Of a stretch of DNA of 8,809 bases, positions 1-6,670 are shown piece by piece (positions within the stretch are counted from its first letter, which is position 1; every line of letters starts with the position of its first letter). The stretch comes from DYGX01 sp035325905. Its GTDB lineage: Bacteria; Chloroflexota; Anaerolineae; Aggregatilineales; Aggregatilineaceae. Below the pieces are notes generated by a model. It made no database searches. It was not told the origin of the DNA and saw only the letters and a program-made list of their open reading frames with translations. Location of the stretch: contig DAOKYY010000120.1 in NCBI GenBank assembly GCA_035325905.1, forward strand, positions 1 to 8,809. The letters run 5' to 3'. The translations under genes and the position numbers were made by a program.

Positions 1-1276
1 GCCCCGGCTCAATCGTGAACGTCACGTCGTCCAGCGCGGTTTCTCGCGCCTGGCTGAGTGGGATGCTGTGCTCCGCCGGCTCGATCTTGAGATCGCCCGA
101 CAGCACAGCGGACACGCTGTCCACTTCGCCGGGGCGCTCGACCTCGCTGAGATGCGGCATGTCGCCTACATTATACGTGAAGGTGACATGGTCGAACTCC
201 AGCCGCCCCTGCACATCGCTCAGGACGATGGCATCCGGCTTCTGCGCGATCTCTAGCGGCAAATCGATCACTTCAAACACGCGCTCGAAGCTCACCATCG
301 ACGTGACGAAGGCGACGGGCGCATTCGACAGCGATTGCAGCGTCCCGTACAGCTGCGCGAGATAGGCGCTGAACGCGACGATCGTGCCGATGCTGAACAC
401 GCCGCGCAGCACCAGGTGCCCGCCGAGCCAGTAGACGAGCGCGGTTCCCACGGCGGTCAGCATCCCGACCAGGACGAAGAATTGCACGCCGAGGACGGCG
501 CGCTTCACCCCGATGTCGCGCACGTTGGCGGCGCGCCCCTGGAACCGCTCGACCTCAGTCGGCGCGCGCCCGAACAGCTTCACCAGCAGCGCCCCGCCAA
601 CGTTGAGCGTCTCGTTCATCATCGCGTTCATCTGCGCGTTGTGGCTCATCGCCTCGCGCGCGACGGCTCGCAATCGGAACCCGGCGCGCCGCGCGGTCGG
701 AATGAAGAGCGGGGTGACGACCGCGCCAAGCAGCGTCAGCCGCCATTCCAGGCTGATCATCACCGCCAGCACCGAGACGGTCCGTATGAGATCGGTGATA
801 ATGTCGACAATCGTGTTGCTGATCGCGCGCTGGGCGTCGATTACGTCGTTGTTCAGGCGGCTCATCAGCTCACCGGTCTTGGTATTGGTGAAGAAGCGGA
901 TCGACATCCGCTGGAGGTGCCGGTAGAGCGCGACGCGCAGGTCATAAATCACGCCCTCTCCGACCGATGCGTTGAGCTTGCGCTGGAAGACGTGGATCCC
1001 CCCGGTCAGAATCGGGATCATCACCAATGCGACCGCCAGAATGTTCAGGCGAGAGGCATCGCGGTTGGGCAGGGTATTGTCGATCAGGTCGCGCAGGATC
1101 AGCGGCTGGATCAGACCCAGGCCGGTCGTGAGCAGGATCGTCAGCAAGAGCAGGGCGATCTTCCCCCGGTAGGGGAGCGCGTAGCCAAGCACCCGCTTGA
1201 GCAGCGCCCAGTTGGCCGTGCGCGGCTTTTCGTCCGAGCCGCGCACATAGGCGCGCATCCCGCCGTGAAACCCCAT
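1..1276 (-). CDS. ABC exporter half-transporter (membrane domain and start of ATPase domain), partial at window edge
   Basis: This gene runs off the left edge, and the visible part encodes the first 425 residues. It reads as a type IV (MsbA/LmrA-like) ABC exporter: a membrane domain with hydrophobic segments around residues 39-61, 77-93, 157-195, 262-290 and 294-311. Typical intracellular-loop sequence is present (SIRFFTNTKTGELMSRLNND, near 125-144), and so is the pre-ATPase stretch ERVFEVID near 331-338. The nucleotide-binding domain opens at LEFDHVTFTY (359-368), whose last residues are the A-loop. Walker A, signature and Walker B lie outside the window. Between the A-loop and ALDDVTF (414-420) there is a hydrophilic insertion of about 42 residues. 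I chose the ATG at 1274-1276 because AAGGA stands 7 nt upstream on the minus strand. The frame stays open further upstream but without family-like sequence. The substrate cannot be told; function as a homo- or heterodimeric exporter is inferred from the family. Confidence 0.92.
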   Translation of the reverse strand, partial: MGFHGGMRAYVRGSDEKPRTANWALLKRVLGYALPYRGKIALLLLTILLTTGLGLIQPLILRDLIDNTLPNRDASRLNILAVALVMIPILTGGIHVFQRKLNASVGEGVIYDLRVALYRHLQRMSIRFFTNTKTGELMSRLNNDVIDAQRAISNTIVDIITDLIRTVSVLAVMISLEWRLTLLGAVVTPLFIPTARRAGFRLRAVAREAMSHNAQMNAMMNETLNVGGALLVKLFGRAPTEVERFQGRAANVRDIGVKRAVLGVQFFVLVGMLTAVGTALVYWLGGHLVLRGVFSIGTIVAFSAYLAQLYGTLQSLSNAPVAFVTSMVSFERVFEVIDLPLEIAQKPDAIVLSDVQGRLEFDHVTFTYNVGDMPHLSEVERPGEVDSVSAVLSGDLKIEPAEHSIPLSQARETALDDVTFTIEPG

Positions 1277-1321
1277 TCCGCCATCCTTAATGAGTCTGAA
1301 GGGAGCCTGCGAACGCCCTAG

Positions 1322-1350
1322 ATCGTAGCCGATTGAGGGGGTTCTGACCA
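1322..1350 (-). promoter_or_regulatory. Candidate sigma70-type promoter for the ABC exporter gene
   Basis: On the minus strand, TGGTCA (1345-1350) and TACGAT (1322-1327) are separated by exactly 17 nt. Each hexamer matches four of six consensus positions. Transcription would start near 1315 and give a leader of about 40 nt before the ATG at 1276. Its position directly next to the 26-bp palindrome makes regulation from that site plausible. The call is by eye only. Confidence 0.4.
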
Positions 1351-1356
1351 GTGCGA

Positions 1357-1382
1357 CGCGCAAGAACACGTGTTGTTGCGCG
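1357..1382. promoter_or_regulatory. 26-bp near-perfect palindrome, candidate operator between divergent genes
   Basis: The left arm CGCGCAAGAACAC (1357-1369) and right arm GTGTTGTTGCGCG (1370-1382) are reverse complements except for one pair (G1364 against G1375). The centre is the perfect decamer AACACGTGTT. There is no spacer, so it looks like a dimeric-regulator site rather than a hairpin terminator, and no T-run follows on either strand. It sits 7 bp from the -35 of the exporter promoter and about 50 bp upstream of the -10 of the corrinoid operon. It could therefore control either or both directions. No regulator gene is present in the window, so the binding protein is unknown. Confidence 0.55.
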
Positions 1383-1431
1383 GTTATCTGCGCGACGACC
1401 CTCATGGCTCGTTTCGATGAAAACGCGATAC

Positions 1432-1437
1432 TATAAT
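1432..1437 (+). promoter_or_regulatory. Consensus -10 box (TATAAT) of the corrinoid operon
   Basis: TATAAT matches the sigma70 -10 consensus exactly and stands out in very GC-rich surroundings. No convincing -35 is seen 16-18 nt upstream (the sequence there is TCGTTT-like), so the promoter may need an activator or tolerate a poor -35. Transcription would begin near 1444, about 45 nt before the ATG at 1489. This rules out the longer reading frame that begins upstream. Confidence 0.5.
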
Positions 1438-1488
1438 GCCAGTGATCATGCCGTGAGACGGCGCAGACCGGATTTCAGGAGCAGTCGA

Positions 1489-2121
1489 ATGTCTCTAATT
1501 GCGGAGATTCGCCAAGCGGTCATCGACGGGCAGGCCAAGCAGGTCGTACCGAAGGTCGAGCAAGCCCTGGCAGAGGGCGTTGCAGCCGACACCATTTTGC
1601 ACGACGGACTGATCAGCGCGATGCAGGAAGTCGGCCGGCTGTTCGAAGAGGGCGAATATTTTGTCCCGGAGATGCTGATCGCGGCGCGCGCGATGAAAGC
1701 GGCGCTGGCGATCTTGCAGCCGCTGCTGGTCGATCAGGGCGTCGAGCCGCTGGGCCGCATCGTGATTGGCACGGTCAAGGGCGACCTGCACGATATTGGC
1801 AAGTCGCTGGTCGCCATGATGCTTGAGGGCGCCGGGTTCGAGATCGTGGACCTGGGCGTCGATGTCGCGCCGGAGCGTTTCATCGAGGAAGTGCGCAAGG
1901 GCGCGAACGTGGTTGCTATGTCCGCGCTGCTGACGACGACCATGCCCAATATGAAGACCACCATCGAGGCGATCGAAGCCGCCGGGCTGCGCGGCCAGGC
2001 GATCATCCTGGTCGGCGGCGCGCCCGTGACGCAGGCGTATGCGAAGGAAATCGGCGCGGACGGCTACGCCTCGGATGCGTCGTCGGCGGTGCGCGTCGCG
2101 CGCCAGTTGACCGGCAAGTGA
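1489..2121 (+). CDS. Corrinoid (B12-binding) methyl-carrier protein, MtbC/MttC/MtgC-like
   Basis: This 210-residue cytoplasmic protein should carry a methyl group on cobalamin between two methyltransferases. Residues 1-85 form the helical B12-binding cap domain, including the family-like segment GEYFVPEMLIAARAMKAAL (55-73). Residues 88-210 form the Rossmann-like B12 domain. The base-off/His-on motif DxHxxG is intact as D99-L-H101-D-I-G104, with H101 the expected lower cobalt ligand. The downstream SALLTTTM (145-152) and GGAPVT (176-181) motifs, which contact the nucleotide tail, are also present. The length is usual for stand-alone corrinoid proteins. The ATG at 1489 has AGGAG 7 nt upstream (1477-1481). 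The frame is open upstream to 1351, but that extension would cover the palindrome and the -10 box. The gene ends in a GTGA overlap with the next one. The methyl donor cannot be read from the sequence. Confidence 0.93.
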   Translation: MSLIAEIRQAVIDGQAKQVVPKVEQALAEGVAADTILHDGLISAMQEVGRLFEEGEYFVPEMLIAARAMKAALAILQPLLVDQGVEPLGRIVIGTVKGDLHDIGKSLVAMMLEGAGFEIVDLGVDVAPERFIEEVRKGANVVAMSALLTTTMPNMKTTIEAIEAAGLRGQAIILVGGAPVTQAYAKEIGADGYASDASSAVRVARQLTGK

Positions 2122-2873
2122 AACGGTATCTGGCGCTGACGTGTGAGGCACTGACGCGCAGCATCTACGCGGCGGCGGCGGACGCGCCCCACACGGTGAC
2201 GGTCGAGCTGCTGCGGCAGGGGCTGCACAACAGGCCGAAATCGCTGCGCGCCGCGCTCCAGGAGCGGATCGACGCCGTTGCGCCCGGCGCGTATGACGCG
2301 ATTCTGCTGGCCTACGGCATCTGTGGCACCTCGACGGTCGGGCTGGCGGCGCGGGACATCCCGCTGGTCATCCCGCGCGCGCACGACTGCATCACGCTCT
2401 ACCTGGGCGCCCGCGACCGCTATCAGGCGGAGTTCGACGCGCACCCCGGCACGTACTGGTACAGCCTGGATTACATGGAGCGTAACGCGGACGGCGCGAG
2501 CGTCGGCCTCGGCGCGGCGACAATCGGCGCGATGGACGAGGTGTACGCCGAGTACGTTCACAAGTACGGCCAGGATAACGCCGATTACCTGATGGAAGTG
2601 ATGGGCGAGTGGGGCAAGCACTACGACCGCGCCGTGTTCATCGACATGGGCGGCGCCGACGGTCAGGCATACGAGCAGATGGCGCGCGAGGAAGCCGGGA
2701 GACGCGGCTGGCAGTTCGAGCGGCGCAGCGGCGACCGGCGGCTGCTGGCGATGCTGGTGCGTGGCGAGTGGCCGGTCGATGAATTCCTGATCGTGCCACC
2801 CGGCTACCGCGTCCGCCAATCAGGCAGCGCCGGGCTGGTGGACTGCGAGCCGGTCGAAGGCGCGGAAGGGTAG
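2118..2873 (+). CDS. DUF1638 protein of a corrinoid methyl-transfer operon
   Basis: A soluble 251-residue protein with no signal peptide or membrane segment. I recognise it as DUF1638 from TCEAL near the N-terminus (C9), the LLRQGLHNRP segment (H37), the AYGICGTSTVGL motif (65-76, C69) and the IPRAHDCITLYLG motif (85-97, H89, D90, C91). Family function is not established. From memory, DUF1638 proteins recur beside corrinoid proteins and their methyltransferases, which fits here. The cluster of C9, H37, C69, H89 and C91 could form a metal site, which is an inference. The GTG start shares the bases GTGA with the stop of the corrinoid gene, implying translational coupling and matched amounts of the two proteins. 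No good ribosome-binding site stands before it. A gap of 7 nt separates it from the activator gene. Possible roles are substrate methyltransferase, corrinoid chaperone or adaptor. Confidence 0.88.
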   Translation: MKRYLALTCEALTRSIYAAAADAPHTVTVELLRQGLHNRPKSLRAALQERIDAVAPGAYDAILLAYGICGTSTVGLAARDIPLVIPRAHDCITLYLGARDRYQAEFDAHPGTYWYSLDYMERNADGASVGLGAATIGAMDEVYAEYVHKYGQDNADYLMEVMGEWGKHYDRAVFIDMGGADGQAYEQMAREEAGRRGWQFERRSGDRRLLAMLVRGEWPVDEFLIVPPGYRVRQSGSAGLVDCEPVEGAEG

Positions 2874-2880
2874 CGCCGCC

Positions 2881-4692
2881 GTGATCGAGGTCGCATTCCA
2901 GCCGATCGGGCGGCGGGTGATGGCAGAGCCGGGCGCTACGCTGCTCGAAGCGGCGCAAGATGCCGGGGTGGCGCTGTCGGCGGTGTGCGGCGGCGTGGGC
3001 GTCTGCGGCGATTGCCGCGTGCGCGTGCTGCGCGGGCAGGTCAGCGCGCTCAACGAGGTCGAGCGCGATCACCTGACGAGCGCCGAGCTTGACGACGGCT
3101 TGCGGCTCGCCTGCCAGACGGCGATCGAAGGCGCGGGCGCGATTGTGGTGGACGTGCCGCGCGAATCGCTCAGCGCCTCGCAGCGCAGCCAGGTCGAAGG
3201 CGAGGAGACTCCTCTGCCGGTCGAGCCAGCCATCGCGCTGCATGACCTGGCAATGACGCCGCCTTCCGTCGAAAACCTGCGCGGGGACTGGGAACGCATC
3301 CCCGGCCTGGACCCGGCGGCCTGGGAGCCGAGCGCGCCCGTGCTGGCCGGGCTGCCAGCCCTGGCGCGCAGTTATGAGTGGCGGGTGCGCATGGTGTCGC
3401 AGGGGCGGCGCGTTCTCGCGTTCCTGCCGCCGGACGCGGCTCCGCTGGGCTTTGCGGTCGATGTTGGCACGACCGGGCTGGCCGCTTATCTGGTCGATCT
3501 GCAAACCGGCGCGACGCTCGGCATCGCGGGCGCGACCAATCCGCAGATCGCCTATGGCGAGGACGTAATGGCGCGGCTGACGCTGGCCGTGCGCGACCGG
3601 GACGGCGCCCGGCGGCTGCAAACCGCGATCGTCGACGGGCTGAATGATCTGCTGCGCGAGGTCTGCCATCAGGCGAGCGTCGATCCGGCGCGGGTGGTGG
3701 AGGCCGTCGCGGTTGGCAACACGGCGATGCATCATTTGCTGCTCGGCCTGCCGACCGCGCAGCTTGGCAGCGCGCCGTATGTCCCGGCGGTCTCAACCGC
3801 CTTGAGCACGCCCGCGCGCGAGCTTGGCCTGCGTACCGCGCCCGGCGCGTTGCTCTACCTGCCGCCCAATCTCGCCGGGTTCGTGGGCGGGGATCATGTC
3901 GCCATGCTGCTCGCGACCGAGACCGCCCAGCAGCCCGGCGTGACCCTCTCGCTGGACATCGGGACCAATACCGAGATTTCGATCAACGCGAACGGGCAGA
4001 TGTGGTCGTGCTCAACCGCGTCCGGCCCGGCGTTCGAGGGCGCGCATATCCGCGATGGGATGCGCGCCGCCGACGGCGCGATCGAGCGCGTGATCTGGCA
4101 GGATGGCGCGCTGCACTGGCTGACGATCAACCACGCGCCGCCGGTCGGATTATGCGGCTCCGGAATTCTTGATGTCGTCGCCATGCTGCGAACGGGCGGC
4201 GTGGTGTCTGTCACAGGCGCGATGGCGCGCTCACAGCCGGGCGTGCAGGGCGACAACCACAACGTCTGGTACGAGGTCGTCCCGGCGCGTCGAACCGGTC
4301 ATGGGCGCGCGGTGATCATGAGCCGCTCGGATGTCAACGAGGTCCAGCTGGCGAAGGCGGCGATCCGCGCCGGGATCAAGCTGCTCACCGAGCGGGCCGG
4401 GCTGGACGAAAGCGCCATCGACCGGGTCATCGTCGCGGGCGCGTTCGGCAACTACATCGACCTCGAAAACGCCATCGCCATCGGGATGTTCCCGCCGCTG
4501 CCGTTAGAGCGGTTCCGGCAGGTCGGCAACGCGGCGGGTATCGGCGCCAAGCGGCTGCTGATCAACGCGCGCGAGCGCCAGCGCGCAGCCGGGCTGATTG
4601 CGCGCCTGAAGTATATCGAGCTAACGAATCACCCCGATTTCACCGACCGTTTCAGCCAGGCGGTCAAGCTGACGCCGGACCCCTGGGACTGA
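2881..4692 (+). CDS. RACo-like reductive activator of corrinoid proteins ([2Fe-2S] plus ASKHA domain)
   Basis: This 603-residue protein should return inactive Co(II) cobalamin to Co(I) in an ATP-dependent electron transfer. Residues 1-95 are a plant-type [2Fe-2S] ferredoxin domain with cysteines C36, C42, C45 and C78 (CX5CX2CX32C). A linker and middle domain follow. The ASKHA ATPase part begins near 190 with phosphate-loop motifs DVGTT (194-198) and DIGTNTE (359-365), plus SGPAFEGAHI (381-390), GLCGSGILD (423-431), DVNEVQLAKAAI (484-495) and VAGAFGNYID (518-527). Order and length agree with the RACo family (about 600-640 residues), and no key motif is missing. This type differs from archaeal RamA, which carries [4Fe-4S] clusters and lacks the N-terminal ferredoxin. 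The GTG start at 2881 is preceded by GGAAGGG about 10 nt upstream, inside the end of the DUF1638 gene. The likely target is the corrinoid protein at 1489-2121. Confidence 0.93.
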   Translation: MIEVAFQPIGRRVMAEPGATLLEAAQDAGVALSAVCGGVGVCGDCRVRVLRGQVSALNEVERDHLTSAELDDGLRLACQTAIEGAGAIVVDVPRESLSASQRSQVEGEETPLPVEPAIALHDLAMTPPSVENLRGDWERIPGLDPAAWEPSAPVLAGLPALARSYEWRVRMVSQGRRVLAFLPPDAAPLGFAVDVGTTGLAAYLVDLQTGATLGIAGATNPQIAYGEDVMARLTLAVRDRDGARRLQTAIVDGLNDLLREVCHQASVDPARVVEAVAVGNTAMHHLLLGLPTAQLGSAPYVPAVSTALSTPARELGLRTAPGALLYLPPNLAGFVGGDHVAMLLATETAQQPGVTLSLDIGTNTEISINANGQMWSCSTASGPAFEGAHIRDGMRAADGAIERVIWQDGALHWLTINHAPPVGLCGSGILDVVAMLRTGGVVSVTGAMARSQPGVQGDNHNVWYEVVPARRTGHGRAVIMSRSDVNEVQLAKAAIRAGIKLLTERAGLDESAIDRVIVAGAFGNYIDLENAIAIGMFPPLPLERFRQVGNAAGIGAKRLLINARERQRAAGLIARLKYIELTNHPDFTDRFSQAVKLTPDPWD

Positions 4693-4713
4693 GCGGCTGA
4701 CCAGGGTATCGCG

Positions 4714-4720
4714 AGGAGGA
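4714..4720 (+). promoter_or_regulatory. Strong Shine-Dalgarno site before the methyltransferase gene
   Basis: AGGAGGA lies 6 nt before the ATG at 4727. It is the best ribosome-binding site in the operon and fixes the start. The 34-nt gap after the activator gene contains no terminator, so this gene is probably translated independently but transcribed with the upstream three. Confidence 0.75.
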
Positions 4721-4726
4721 ATTTCG

Positions 4727-5581
4727 ATGGAAACCGTGCTGCGCGGGCCAACCGAGGAAGTGCGGATCGGCCCCGGTCTGCCGACCGTCATCATCGGCGA
4801 GCGTATCAACCCGACCGGGCGCAAGGTATTCAGCGCCGAGCTTCAGGCGGGCGATCTGAGCCGCGTTCCGCGCGACGCGCAGGCCCAGGCCGAGGCTGGG
4901 GCGCGCGTGCTGGATGTGAACGTCGGCGCGGCGAGCGTGGACGAAGTGGCCTTGCTGCCGCGCGCGGTCGAGCTGGCGCAGCAGGCGGTCGATCTGCCGG
5001 TCTGCATCGACTCGGCCAACCCGGAGGCGCTGCGCGCTGCGCTGGCGGTGGCCCAGGGGCGCGCGCTGGTCAACTCGGTCAACGGCGAGCGGGCCAAGCT
5101 CGACGCCGTGCTGCCGGTCGTGGCCGACTACGGCGCGGCGGTGATCGCCCTGGTCATGGACGACAGCGGGATTCCCGAAACCCCCGAAAAGCGCCTGCGC
5201 GTGGCCGCAGCGATCCTGGAGGCGGCGCAGCAGCACGGGATCGCGCCGCAGGACGTGCTCCTCGATCCGCTGGTGCTGGCGATTGGCGCCGATCATCTGG
5301 CCGGAGCCGTAACCGCCGAGACCGCGCGCCTGATCCGCTGCGAGCTGGGCTGCAACATGACCGCCGGGGCGAGCAACGCCTCGCACGGGATGCCGGAGCG
5401 CGAACTACTTAACACCGTCTGGCTGGCGCTGCTGATCCAGGCCGGAGTGAACGCGCCGATCTGCAACCCACTCAAGAATGGGCTGGCGGTGCGCGCGGTG
5501 GACCTCATGCTCGGCTACGACGAGTGGGGCATGGGCTATATCCAGGCGTACCGCGCCGCGCAGAAGGCCGCCGCCGGTTAG
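4727..5581 (+). CDS. Methyltetrahydrofolate:corrinoid methyltransferase-like protein (AcsE/MtgA type, pterin-binding TIM barrel)
   Basis: This 284-residue protein should move a methyl group between a corrinoid protein and tetrahydrofolate. It has the pterin-binding barrel of the DHPS/AcsE superfamily. The motifs are IGERINPTG (23-31), DVNVG (63-67), CIDSANPEAL (93-102), NSVNGE (116-121), MDD (144-146), DPLVLAIGAD (180-189) and GASNASHGMPER (214-225). The Asn of the last motif matches the position that hydrogen-bonds N5 of methyl-THF in AcsE. The length is close to AcsE (about 260) with a short C-terminal addition. A role as folate-synthesis DHPS is disfavoured, because the motifs are of the methyltransferase branch and the neighbours are corrinoid genes. 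In known catabolic operons this enzyme draws methyl groups into the THF pool, whereas in acetogenesis it takes them out. No CFeSP or ACS genes are present, so the catabolic direction is favoured. Its TAG stop overlaps the convergent phosphate permease gene. Confidence 0.9.
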   Translation: METVLRGPTEEVRIGPGLPTVIIGERINPTGRKVFSAELQAGDLSRVPRDAQAQAEAGARVLDVNVGAASVDEVALLPRAVELAQQAVDLPVCIDSANPEALRAALAVAQGRALVNSVNGERAKLDAVLPVVADYGAAVIALVMDDSGIPETPEKRLRVAAAILEAAQQHGIAPQDVLLDPLVLAIGADHLAGAVTAETARLIRCELGCNMTAGASNASHGMPERELLNTVWLALLIQAGVNAPICNPLKNGLAVRAVDLMLGYDEWGMGYIQAYRAAQKAAAG

Positions 5582-6576
5582 CCGGGGTTGATCGCCTGGA
5601 TGATAACGTAGAGCAGCGCGCCGAGCGCCGCGACGGACGGGATCGTCAGAAACCACGACAGCACGATATTGCTGACGACGCCCCACCGCACCATCTGCAC
5701 GCGGTCCGCGCTGCCAGCGCCGACGATCGCCGAGCTGATGACATGCGTCGTGCTGACCGGCCCGCCCAGCACGGCGGCAGCCGCGATCACGGCGCTGGCG
5801 GCGGTTTGCGCGCCGAAACCGTGCACCGGGCGGACGCGAAAGAACTTCGCGCCCAACGTGCGAATCACGCGCCATCCCCCGAAGAGCGTCCCTAGCGCGA
5901 TCGCCGCCGCGCTGCTGACGACCACCCAAAACGGCACGTGGAAGGAGCTGATCGCGCCGGTCGAGACCAGGCCGAGCGTGATAATTCCCATCGTTTTCTG
6001 CGCGTCGTTGCCGCCGTGCGCCACGGCCAGGCTGAAGGCGGTCACTAGCTCGCCGCGCTTGAACCAGATGTTGGCGCGCGGCGTGGCGCCCCTCGCCAGG
6101 AAATACGAAAGCTTGACCATGTAGTAACCGGCGAGCATCCCCAGGAGCGGCGAGAGGAGCAGCGCCACCACCACTTTGAGCAGACCTTCCAACTGCACCG
6201 CGCCGAAACCATATCCGGCGATGGCAGGGCCGATCAGGCCGCCGATCAGCGCGTGCGACGTGCTGGTTGGAATGCCAAACGCCAGCGTGACGAGATTCCA
6301 CACAATCGCGGAGAAAAGCGCCGCGTAGACGACATTCAGGGTCATGGCGCGCTGGGCGATGACCTCGCCGCCGATCGTCTGCGCGACGGCGACGCCGAAC
6401 AGAAATGGTCCGATGCTCTCTCCGATCGCCGCCAGGACCAGCGTGCGGCGCGGGGTCATGGCGCGGGTTGAGATCACGAGCGCGACGACGTTCGCTGAAT
6501 CGTGGCGCCCGTTCACAAAGCCGAGATAGAGCGCGATCGCGGTGAAGATGATCGCCTCGAGCGGTAGGGATAGCAT
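5578..6576 (-). CDS. pit: PiT-family inorganic phosphate permease
   Basis: A 332-residue inner-membrane protein expected to import phosphate with a cation (H+ or Na+, or as metal-phosphate). The inverted-duplicate PiT architecture is visible. The first-half signature is GFVNGRHDSANVVA (19-32) and its second-half counterpart HGGNDAQKTMG (187-197). The paired helical-hairpin motifs PTSTSHALIGGLIG (103-116) and GPVSTTHVISSAIVG (272-286) are clear repeats of each other. About ten hydrophobic segments surround them. The length is typical of the short bacterial PiT proteins. The chosen ATG (6574-6576) has GAGGAG just upstream (6580-6585). The frame stays open to 6717, but that extension is Cys/Arg-rich, not family-like, and would cover the promoter. 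No DUF47/PhoU-like partner is adjacent, although one often accompanies this family. Transport specificity is inferred from the family. Confidence 0.92.
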   Translation of the reverse strand: MLSLPLEAIIFTAIALYLGFVNGRHDSANVVALVISTRAMTPRRTLVLAAIGESIGPFLFGVAVAQTIGGEVIAQRAMTLNVVYAALFSAIVWNLVTLAFGIPTSTSHALIGGLIGPAIAGYGFGAVQLEGLLKVVVALLLSPLLGMLAGYYMVKLSYFLARGATPRANIWFKRGELVTAFSLAVAHGGNDAQKTMGIITLGLVSTGAISSFHVPFWVVVSSAAAIALGTLFGGWRVIRTLGAKFFRVRPVHGFGAQTAASAVIAAAAVLGGPVSTTHVISSAIVGAGSADRVQMVRWGVVSNIVLSWFLTIPSVAALGALLYVIIQAINPG

Positions 6577-6595
6577 GGACTCCTCTTTCGGCGGC

Positions 6596-6635
6596 GCAGG
6601 CTTCGAACCCGCCCGGTAGGTGGCGGACCGGGCGG
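6596..6635 (-). promoter_or_regulatory. Structured leader of the phosphate permease gene: two mutually exclusive hairpins
   Basis: Reading the minus strand, CCGCCCGGT (6635-6627) and ACCGGGCGG (6617-6609) form a perfect 9-bp stem with a 9-nt loop. Part of the second arm can instead form GCGGG-TTCGAAG-CCTGC (6612-6596), a 5-bp stem with one G-T wobble. The two cannot coexist because 6609-6612 is used by both. The second ends about 10 nt before the ribosome-binding site. No T-run follows, so neither is a standard terminator. It matches no riboswitch class I know. GC-rich leaders often allow such pairings by chance. Confidence 0.4.
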
Positions 6636-6670
6636 CTGACCAATCCTTCACAGCAAGTACGCACGCCGCA

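Noticed and set aside
335..1321. Long open frame on the plus strand, Arg/Gln/His-rich
   Set aside because: It is an antisense shadow of the ABC exporter gene, with low-complexity composition typical of GC-rich reverse frames.
1351..1488. N-terminal extension of the corrinoid gene from an upstream GTG at 1351
   Set aside because: It would place the 26-bp palindrome and a perfect TATAAT inside coding sequence. The added residues are Arg-rich and unlike the family. The ATG at 1489 has a good ribosome-binding site.
2064..3735. Long minus-strand frames across the DUF1638 and activator genes
   Set aside because: They are shadows of clearly recognised plus-strand genes, with His/Arg-rich content and no family resemblance.
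4727..5581. Folate-synthesis dihydropteroate synthase (FolP)
   Set aside because: The pterin-barrel motifs are of the AcsE/MtgA branch (GERINPTG, GASNASHGMPER), the gene sits in a corrinoid operon, and no other folate-synthesis gene is nearby.
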